Assembly: GCA_035647855.1 (NCBI GenBank)
Contig: DASRMP010000074.1
Span: 1-46,345, forward strand
DNA: 46,345 nt
Direction of reading: 5' to 3'
Source of the DNA: JAAZBW01 sp035647855
GTDB taxonomy: Bacteria > Actinomycetota > Actinomycetes > Actinomycetales > Actinomycetaceae
Part shown: one piece after another, positions 40,827 through 46,345 of the stretch
How positions within the stretch are numbered: position 1 is the stretch's first letter
How the letters are laid out: each line of letters opens with the position of its first letter
Made by a program: the position numbers and the translations under genes
Notes under the pieces: model-generated
What the model saw: only the letters and a program-made list of their open reading frames with translations
Databases searched by the model: none
What the model was told of the DNA's origin: nothing

Positions 40827-41743
40827 CCGCGCAGTACCTCCAGTGACGAGGCCAGATCCTCCGGGTACGGCGAGGCGAAGGCCACCCATTCGTGACTCCG
40901 CGGGTGCTCGAACGAGAGCGACACGGCGTGCAGCCACTGCCGTTCGAGGCCGAGGAACTCCGCCAGTTTCGGGTCCGCCCCGTACATCACGTCACCGACG
41001 CACGGGTGCCTGATCGCTGCCATGTGCACGCGGATCTGATGGGTCCGTCCGGTCTCGAGGTCCACCTCGAGCAAGGTCGCGCGCGGCATCATCTCGAGCG
41101 TCGAGTAGTGAGTGACGCTCGCGCGCCCGTCCGCGCGGACCGCCATCCGCCAGTCCGCCCCCGGGTGCCGTCCGATGGGTGCGTCGATCGTTCCCGACGA
41201 CGGGTCAGGATGACCCTGCACGAGCGCGTGGTAGACCTTCTTCGGTGTCCGGTCGCGGAACGCCTGCTTGAGGACGCTGTACGCCATCTCGGACTGTGCG
41301 ATCACCATGACGCCTGACGTGCCCACGTCGAGCCGCTGAACGATGCCCTGACGCTCGGTCGCCCCCGACGTCGTGATCGGGTAGCCCGCCGCCAGGAGGG
41401 CTCCGAGAACGGTCGGACCGGACCAGTTCGGGGAGGCGTGTGCCGCCACCCCTACGGGCTTGTCCACGACGATGACGTCGGCGTCCTGATACAGGATCTC
41501 GAATCCCTCGACCGGGGTCGGTTCCACCGCGACCGGTCTCTCCTCGGGGATGGTCACCTCGAGAAGACCGCCGGCGATCAGCCTCGCCGATTTCGCAATC
41601 ACGACACCGTCCATGAGTACTCCGCCGTTCTCGGCAAGTTCTGCGGCACGAGAGCGCGACAGTCCGAGCATCCGGGAAAGAGCGACATCGGCGCGCTCAC
41701 CGGCGAGCGCGTCCGGGACCGGCAGGAACCGGGACTCAGCCAT
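40823..41743 (-). CDS. rluD: RluD-family rRNA pseudouridine synthase
   Basis: Converts uridines in 23S rRNA to pseudouridine. An N-terminal S4 domain (about 14-75) is followed by the catalytic domain with RLDVGTSG at residues 137-144, where Asp139 is the catalytic residue. GRTHQIRVHMA is the third conserved block. Length 306 residues. The ATG at 41743 overlaps the lspA stop as ATGGCTGA; the open frame beyond it is a shadow. The exact uridine targets are inferred from the family only. Confidence 0.93.
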   Translation of the reverse strand: MAESRFLPVPDALAGERADVALSRMLGLSRSRAAELAENGGVLMDGVVIAKSARLIAGGLLEVTIPEERPVAVEPTPVEGFEILYQDADVIVVDKPVGVAAHASPNWSGPTVLGALLAAGYPITTSGATERQGIVQRLDVGTSGVMVIAQSEMAYSVLKQAFRDRTPKKVYHALVQGHPDPSSGTIDAPIGRHPGADWRMAVRADGRASVTHYSTLEMMPRATLLEVDLETGRTHQIRVHMAAIRHPCVGDVMYGADPKLAEFLGLERQWLHAVSLSFEHPRSHEWVAFASPYPEDLASSLEVLRG

Positions 41744-42371
41744 CGGCGCGCCTGCGGCCACGGCGAGGTCTGCCGCCGCTGACTTCGCCGGGCGGGGACT
41801 CGCCGTCGTTCGAGTGCGTGCGCGTCCCATCGACGTCCACACCGATGATGGCCAGTAGCGCGATGCCGATCGACGCGGTCACGATCGCGATGTCCGCGAC
41901 GTTGCCGATGAAGTGGTTCGCGTAGTTGATGAAATCGACCACATGGCCTTCGGGAAAACCCGGATCGCGGAACAGCCGGTCGATAAGGTTTCCGATCGCT
42001 CCTCCGAGGACCAGTCCGAGGAAAACCGCCCAGGGGACGGAGCGGATCCTGCTCGCGACCCGAATGACGATGATCGCCACTATGACGGCTATGACCGTGA
42101 ATATCCAGGTGGTCCCACTTGCCAGTCCGAACGCGGCACCTGGATTGAACGTCAGCTGAAAGGTGATCAAGTCACCGATGAAGGGCCGCGCCTCGGACTC
42201 GGAGAGCGAGTTGATGGCCCACTGCTTGGTCAGCTGATCCACCGTCACGATGAGAACCGCGATGGCGAACAGGATCGCGACAAGACGCGGATCCCGAAGT
42301 CGGCCGCGTGCCTCCGCCTTCGCCTCGAGCGCTGCGTGTTTCTCATCGAGGGGGGCTGCATCCCGGACCAT
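41736..42371 (-). CDS. lspA: Lipoprotein signal peptidase
   Basis: Membrane aspartyl peptidase (signal peptidase II) that cleaves prolipoproteins. Hydrophobic segments lie at about 30-45, 70-90, 92-108, 115-133 and 154-176. Signature blocks are GNLIDRLF at 127-134, VVDFI (Asp146) and GNVADIAI (Asp160), giving the catalytic pair. There are about 28 extra residues before the first helix and a charged C-terminal tail of about 30. Length 211. A TAGATA box lies 6 nt before the ATG, so it may start its own leaderless transcript after the divIVA terminator. Confidence 0.93.
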   Translation of the reverse strand: MVRDAAPLDEKHAALEAKAEARGRLRDPRLVAILFAIAVLIVTVDQLTKQWAINSLSESEARPFIGDLITFQLTFNPGAAFGLASGTTWIFTVIAVIVAIIVIRVASRIRSVPWAVFLGLVLGGAIGNLIDRLFRDPGFPEGHVVDFINYANHFIGNVADIAIVTASIGIALLAIIGVDVDGTRTHSNDGESPPGEVSGGRPRRGRRRADG

Positions 42372-42377
42372 GCTTCT

Positions 42378-42383
42378 TATCTA
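42378..42383 (-). promoter_or_regulatory. Possible -10 box of lspA
   Basis: TAGATA on the minus strand, 6 nt from the lspA ATG; an AGAAG stretch in between could instead serve as a weak ribosome binding site. Confidence 0.35.
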
Positions 42384-42434
42384 CCCCTCACTCGCCATCG
42401 GGCGTCCACCCAGATCGGGCGTCCCACAACCAGA

Positions 42435-42461
42435 GCGGCGGCACCCAGCGGGTGCCGCCGC
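42435..42461 (-). terminator. Strong 12-bp hairpin after divIVA
   Basis: The two arms (42435-42446 and 42450-42461) are fully complementary with a 3-nt loop. It lies 20 nt after the divIVA stop codon in the gap before lspA. No U tract follows on either strand. It is a good candidate for a U-less terminator ending the cell-division operon. Confidence 0.7.
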
Positions 42462-42481
42462 CTCATGGGCGTATGGCCAGA

Positions 42482-43111
42482 TCAGGCGTTCTCTCCCGAG
42501 ATGCTGCCACGCTGCTCGATATCGGCCAGCAGTCCCTCGAGGTAGCTGGTGAGCCGGTTCCTGTACTCGCGCTCGAAGGTACGAAGCTCATCGATCTTGC
42601 GCTCAAGGTTGCTGCGCTCGCCCTCGAGCTGCTTCAGCGTCTGGTCGCGCGTGTTCTCCGCCTCGCGGACGATGTTCTCGCCACTGCTCCGTGCCTCGCT
42701 GACGAGACGGTCGGCTTCCTCGCGGCCGTTGGCCACGTACTCATCGTGCAGTCGCTGCGCGAGCGCGAGCATGCCTGCCGCGGACTCGGGGCCGCTCTGC
42801 GCCGGCTGCTCCGGGGCCGCCTGCGGCGCGAACTGCTGCACGGGGGCGGGCTCCGGCTCTCGCTCGGGCTCGCGCTCCGGGACCTGCACCGGTTCCGCGA
42901 CCGCAACGCCCTCGCCCCGGGACAGCTCCGCCACGCGCTCCTCGGCGGCCTGGAGCTTCGCCTTCAGGTCGTCGTTCTCGGCGTACACAGCGCGCAGCGT
43001 ATTGACGATCTCGTCAAGAAAATCATCGACCTCGTCCTGGTCGTATCCCTCACGGAACTTCGTCGGTTGGAACCTCTTGTTGAGGACGTCGTCTGCACTC
43101 AGCAGCGCCAT
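42482..43111 (-). CDS. divIVA: DivIVA/Wag31 cell-pole protein
   Basis: Coiled-coil scaffold that marks poles and septa and organises polar growth. The N-terminal membrane-binding domain is clear: FREGYDQDEVDDFLDEIVNTL (about 19-39). A first coiled coil runs to about 66, a Pro/Glu-rich linker of about 45 residues (VPEREPEREPEPAP) follows, then a second coiled coil (about 113-195). Length 209. GAGGAG lies 5 nt before the ATG. Upstream is an AACTG-AA-CAGTT inverted repeat (43135-43146) that could mark a regulator site. Confidence 0.96.
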   Translation of the reverse strand: MALLSADDVLNKRFQPTKFREGYDQDEVDDFLDEIVNTLRAVYAENDDLKAKLQAAEERVAELSRGEGVAVAEPVQVPEREPEREPEPAPVQQFAPQAAPEQPAQSGPESAAGMLALAQRLHDEYVANGREEADRLVSEARSSGENIVREAENTRDQTLKQLEGERSNLERKIDELRTFEREYRNRLTSYLEGLLADIEQRGSISGENA

Positions 43112-43188
43112 GTCGTCTCCTCGTTGTCGCTCGAAACTGAACAGTTGAACCCGCTCACGATGAAATCACGATACCGGATATCGGCATC

Positions 43189-43488
43189 TCAACTGAGCAA
43201 CCATGCCGCGCGATAAAGAAGAACCTGCGCGAACCACGCCGCGACGAAAAGAACCAGGAAGGCCAGATCGAGGCTGAACTGGCCGAAGCTCACCGGCTTG
43301 ATCCACCTTCGCAGGAGGCGGAGAGGAGCGTCGGTGAGCCCGTAGATGACATTCGCGAGGACGAGCACAGCCCCTCGTGGCCGCCACCGACGGGCGAAGT
43401 AGTGGATCCAGTCGAGGACGATCCGCCCGAGGAGCACCACGATGTAGAGGCTGGCAAGGAACGCCAGTACCTGGAAGACGAGGCTCAT
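43189..43488 (-). CDS. YggT-family membrane protein
   Basis: A 99-residue protein with two hydrophobic regions (about 5-25 and 70-95) flanking a polar segment with NVIYGLTDAPLRLLRRWIKP, the YggT hallmark. Its precise role is unknown; it accompanies division genes in actinobacteria and cyanobacteria. It lies 9 nt after the sepF stop and 77 nt before divIVA. Confidence 0.92.
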   Translation of the reverse strand: MSLVFQVLAFLASLYIVVLLGRIVLDWIHYFARRWRPRGAVLVLANVIYGLTDAPLRLLRRWIKPVSFGQFSLDLAFLVLFVAAWFAQVLLYRAAWLLS

Positions 43489-43497
43489 GTGCCAAGA

Positions 43498-43941
43498 CTA
43501 TGCCTGGTTGAAGAACCTCCTGGCGCCACGCTCATCCTCGCGGGTCTCCGTCTCCACCTGCACCGACTGCGGCGAAAGCAGGAACACACGGTTCGTCACG
43601 CGCTCGATGCCGCCGTGCAGGCCGAAGACGAGGCCGGCCGAGAAATCGACCATCCGCTTCGCGTCAGGCTCGGACATGCCCGTCAGATTCAGGATCACGG
43701 GAATGCCGTCACGGAAGGCCTCGCCGATCTCACGGGCTTCGTTGTAAGTGGACGGGTGCACGGTGACAATCCGCGCAAGTTCCGGTTCGGCGACGCGCGG
43801 GACCGCGGTCAGCACGCGGGAGGTGGTGTGCTCGTCATCCTCTACGGGCGAATCCTCGTACTCGTACTCGTATTCGTCCGCCTCGGGGTGCTGTTCGGCA
43901 AACCCGAGGTAGGCCATGGTCTTCCGCAAGGCTCCCGCCAT
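43498..43941 (-). CDS. sepF: Cell division protein SepF
   Basis: Membrane anchor and organiser of the Z ring, needed in actinobacteria, which lack FtsA. The 147 residues comprise an N-terminal amphipathic helix (MAGALRKTMAYLGF), an acidic linker with a run of Glu-Tyr (EYEYEYED), and the folded C-terminal domain with IVTVHPSTYNEAREIGEAFRDG and VFLLSPQSVQV. It binds the conserved tail of FtsZ, present in this window. GAGGAG precedes the ATG. Confidence 0.96.
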   Translation of the reverse strand: MAGALRKTMAYLGFAEQHPEADEYEYEYEDSPVEDDEHTTSRVLTAVPRVAEPELARIVTVHPSTYNEAREIGEAFRDGIPVILNLTGMSEPDAKRMVDFSAGLVFGLHGGIERVTNRVFLLSPQSVQVETETREDERGARRFFNQA

Positions 43942-44031
43942 TTCCGCTCCTCAGCTCGGTTGGTTCCGAGGCTAGTCGCGGCGGGAGTCACGCCCAGGGA
44001 ACCGCTTCGGCGTGTCCGCCGTGCGGCTTGT

Positions 44032-44751
44032 TCAGGCGACGACGGCGACCCCCGCGCAGCGCCCTGTCCGGCCGTCTCGGCGATAGGAATAGAAGCGTTC
44101 GTCCTCGAGTGTGCAGCCCGGAACGACAGCGAACGGCACGCCGTCCAGTTGCCTCCTGATTCCGGCGAGCAGATCAACCCCGGGGGTCCCCCAACGGGTT
44201 GTCGAACCGGCGCCAAGTGCGTCCGCCTCGGCGAAGAGCTCGGCCGAGACCTCGTAGCACCGGCCGCAGATGTGAGGGCCGGCCACGGCGAACACCGCCT
44301 CTCGCGCCAGTTCGCCGAGTCTTTCCACCGCTGCTCCGAGGATGCCGAGCATCATCCCTTTGCGTCCCACGTGAACGGCGGCGCGGTGCGATCCCGACTC
44401 CGTGGCGAGTACGACCGGCACGCAGTCCGCAACGAGCACACCAGGCGCGATCCGTGGCACTCCGGGGCCGATCACAAGAGCGTCGGCCGTGGCCGCCGCG
44501 TGACGGCCCGTGGGTTCCGTGATGACGCAGAGGTCCCGGCCGTGCACCTGGTCCATCCACTCGACGGTGACGCCCAACATCCGCTCGAGCCGCCTGCGGT
44601 TCTCGTCGACGGCGGCCGGTTCGTCCCCCACGTGGCGCCCGAGGTTGAACCCGCCACCGCCGCCGGAAGCCGCGTACGGAGACCCGGACACGCCTCCGGC
44701 GCGCGTCGTGAACACGGCGCGCGCCCCTGGAGACAGGTCGTGGTGGAGCAC
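44032..44751 (-). CDS. pgeF: Peptidoglycan editing factor / laccase-domain protein
   Basis: Cu-oxidase_4 (YfiH/YlmD) family, 239 residues. MDQVHG (about 65-70), ADCVPVVL and AAVHVGRKG, and GPHICGRCYEV supply the His/Cys metal ligands; the usual GWRG appears here as GRKG. Members are reported to remove wrongly placed serine from peptidoglycan precursors or to act as purine nucleoside phosphorylases; which applies here is unknown. The GTG start overlaps the ftsZ stop by one base (TAGTG). The yggS gene often found next is absent; 90 nt of non-coding sequence separate it from sepF. Confidence 0.9.
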   Translation of the reverse strand: MLHHDLSPGARAVFTTRAGGVSGSPYAASGGGGGFNLGRHVGDEPAAVDENRRRLERMLGVTVEWMDQVHGRDLCVITEPTGRHAAATADALVIGPGVPRIAPGVLVADCVPVVLATESGSHRAAVHVGRKGMMLGILGAAVERLGELAREAVFAVAGPHICGRCYEVSAELFAEADALGAGSTTRWGTPGVDLLAGIRRQLDGVPFAVVPGCTLEDERFYSYRRDGRTGRCAGVAVVA

Positions 44752-45959
44752 TACTTCAGGAAGTCCGGGATGTCGACCTCGTCGAACCGGTCACGCGACC
44801 GCTGCTCGTCGAAGACACGCGGGATCTCCACCGGCTCCTCACGCCGTTCCGTTCGCTGCGCGGCCGGCCGCTGCTGGGCGGCGGGCTGCTGCGGGACGGC
44901 CGCAGGCTTCGGGGCGGCCTGGTAGACCGGCTCGGGCGCCGGCTTCGGCGTTGCCTTCGCGGTTTCCTCGGCGGCGACGGCGATCGCGGGCCTGGGCGCC
45001 GGGTGGCGTTGCTCCTCGGGATCGAAGCCTGCTGCGATCACGGTCACGCGGACCTCGTCGCCCAGTGCATCGTCGATGACTGCGCCGAAGATGATGTTCG
45101 CCTCCGGGTGCGCGGCCTCCTGGACAAGGCGTGCGGCCTCGTGGATCTCGAAGAGTCCGAGGTCGCTGCCACCCTGGATGGACAGGAGCACGCCGTGCGC
45201 ACCGTCGATCGAGGCCTCGAGCAGAGGCGAGGAGATCGCGAGTTCCGCCGCCTCGACGCTGCGTCCCTCTCCGCGGGCGGAACCAATGCCCATGAGCGCG
45301 CTTCCGGCATCCTTCATCACCGACTTCACGTCTGCAAAGTCAAGGTTGATGAGTCCCGGGGTCGTGATCAGATCGGTGATGCCTTGAACACCGGATAGCA
45401 GCACCTGATCGGCGGAGCGGAACGCGTCCAGCACCGAGATGTTGCGATCCGAGATGGACAGCAGCCGGTCGTTGGGAATGACGATCAGCGTGTCAACTTC
45501 TTCCCGGAGGTTCGCGATGCCGAGTTCGGCCTGGGTGGAGCGCCGGCGTCCCTCGAATGTGAACGGCCGCGTGACCACGCCGATCGTGAGTGCGCCGAGG
45601 CTCCGGGCGATCCGAGCGATCACGGGAGCGCCGCCGGTGCCGGTGCCGCCGCCCTCTCCTGCGGTGACGAAGACCATGTCTGCGCCGCGGAGGACCTCCT
45701 CGATCTCCTCAGCGTGATCCTCGGCGGCCTTCTTCCCGACTTCCGGGTCAGCGCCTGCGCCGAGTCCACGAGTCAGATCGCGGCCGACGTCAAGCTTGAC
45801 GTCCGCATCCGACATGAGTAGTGCCTGTGCGTCTGTGTTCACCGCGATGAACTCGACACCTTTGAGCCCGACCTCGATCATCCGGTTGACGGCATTGACG
45901 CCGCCACCGCCAATGCCGACGACCTTGATGACGGCCAGGTAATTCTGCGGAGCTGCCAC
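44751..45959 (-). CDS. ftsZ: Cell division protein FtsZ
   Basis: Tubulin-like GTPase that forms the Z ring. The tubulin signature GGGTGTGG is at residues 103-110 and VVGIGGGGVNAVNRM near the start. A variable Pro/Ala/Gln-rich linker (about 325-385) leads to the conserved C-terminal tail VDIPDFLK (395-402), which binds SepF. The GTG at 45959 is chosen because AGAGGGA lies about 7 nt upstream and the family begins near NYLAVIKVVG; ten more codons are open before it. Length 402. Confidence 0.97.
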   Translation of the reverse strand: MAAPQNYLAVIKVVGIGGGGVNAVNRMIEVGLKGVEFIAVNTDAQALLMSDADVKLDVGRDLTRGLGAGADPEVGKKAAEDHAEEIEEVLRGADMVFVTAGEGGGTGTGGAPVIARIARSLGALTIGVVTRPFTFEGRRRSTQAELGIANLREEVDTLIVIPNDRLLSISDRNISVLDAFRSADQVLLSGVQGITDLITTPGLINLDFADVKSVMKDAGSALMGIGSARGEGRSVEAAELAISSPLLEASIDGAHGVLLSIQGGSDLGLFEIHEAARLVQEAAHPEANIIFGAVIDDALGDEVRVTVIAAGFDPEEQRHPAPRPAIAVAAEETAKATPKPAPEPVYQAAPKPAAVPQQPAAQQRPAAQRTERREEPVEIPRVFDEQRSRDRFDEVDIPDFLK

Positions 45960-46172
45960 GGGAGTTCCCTCTCGTTCTTCGTGCCTCAACCTTCAACCTT
46001 TACTGGAGGGTAAGACTTATGTCATTTCCTGCCGCCGTGAAGGTACGGGTACCTCCGGCGCGCTTCAATCATCGACACGGGCGTGTTGCGACTTCGAATC
46101 CAGCCGCAATACCGTCAACTTAAGGTCTTGCTTGAGGGTTCAAGGGTTGTTGTCGGCGTGTCGCGGTGTGGG
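45960..46172 (-). promoter_or_regulatory. ftsZ upstream region
   Basis: A region with lower GC than its surroundings precedes ftsZ. Candidate promoter parts on the minus strand are TTCACG, a 16-nt spacer and TAAGTC near 46018-46045, and a TTGACG further upstream (about 46112-46117) without a good -10. CAACCCTTGAACCCTCAAG contains a near-dyad. No ftsQ coding sequence is found up to the window edge. Confidence 0.4.
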
Positions 46173-46345
46173 GGCGCACGTTCGTTACCTCGGGGCGCGC
46201 GTTCGTCACACCCCTCCCAAACCCGTGCCGCCGTGGCGCACGAACGTCACACCCCTCCCGAACCCGTGCCGCCGTGGCGCACGAACGTCACACCCCTCCC
46301 GAACCTGTGCCGCCGTGGCGCCGTGGCGCACGAGCGTCACACCCC
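46173..46345. repeat. 41-bp tandem array sharing the GGCGCACGnnCGTCAC core, runs off the right edge
   Basis: Core copies start at 46173, 46194, 46235, 46276 and 46325. From about 46193 the units are 41 bp long and nearly identical (core, then ACCCCTCCCGAACCCGTGCC, then GCCG); an 8-bp TGGCGCCG duplication precedes the last copy. The first two copies are 21 bp apart. The core is the one found at 20378-20592, about 25.6 kb away. No reading frame is supported through the array. Confidence 0.85.

Noticed and set aside
45960..46345. ftsQ
   Set aside because: No frame with POTRA or FtsQ-like sequence exists up to the edge; the region is non-coding and repeat-rich.

Overview
The window is high-GC DNA from an actinobacterium. 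Supporting signs are the gene order ftsZ-pgeF-sepF-yggT-divIVA-lspA-rluD-dnaE followed by the his, infC-rpmI-rplT, pheST and arg clusters, a Wag31-type DivIVA, SepF in place of MinCDE-like genes, a PriA-type HisA, many GTG starts, and many -10 boxes lying 6-7 nt from the start codon (leaderless mRNAs). The PGCN form of the ArgC active site fits Micrococcales/Actinomycetales relatives. I cannot name a genus.

Layout, left to right. Positions 1-390 hold the promoter and leader of an rRNA operon that runs leftward off the window; no rRNA gene body is inside. Positions 568-9234 hold tyrS, argH and argR (minus strand), argF (plus strand, inverted relative to its neighbours) and argD-argB-argJ-argC (minus strand). 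ArgR-box-like sites lie at argR/argF and upstream of argC; argG is absent. Next come a quinone oxidoreductase-like gene and a flavodoxin, pheST, a PfkB kinase plus nucleoside hydrolase pair on the plus strand, a SpoU rRNA methyltransferase, and rplT-rpmI-infC. The infC gene uses an apparent AUC start, has a terminator-like hairpin in its leader, and encodes an IF3 with a tail of about 200 residues.

Positions 19500-22600 are accessory: a small membrane protein, a repeat array with a 60-bp perfect palindrome, and an acyl-CoA synthetase-like gene. Positions 22599-28536 are a tightly overlapping operon hisD-hisC-hisB-(unknown)-hisH-hisA-sseB. Positions 28612-36649 hold a complete V/A-type rotary ATPase operon (stalk G/H-C-I-K-F-E-A-B-D) ending in a UspA-like gene. 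It sits between hisD and dnaE, which I remember as near-neighbours in related genomes, so it looks like an insertion. Positions 36748-45959 are dnaE, a GNAT gene, rluD, lspA, divIVA, yggT, sepF, pgeF and ftsZ, all on the minus strand. The right edge (46173-46345) is a second repeat array sharing the core motif of the first; ftsQ is not reached.

The most unusual items are the V/A-ATPase operon in an otherwise housekeeping actinobacterial backbone, and a family of short repeats (core GGCGCACGnnCGTCAC) in two intergenic arrays whose copies are mostly spaced near whole DNA helical turns. Gene functions rest on recognised motifs read by eye; no database search was run.
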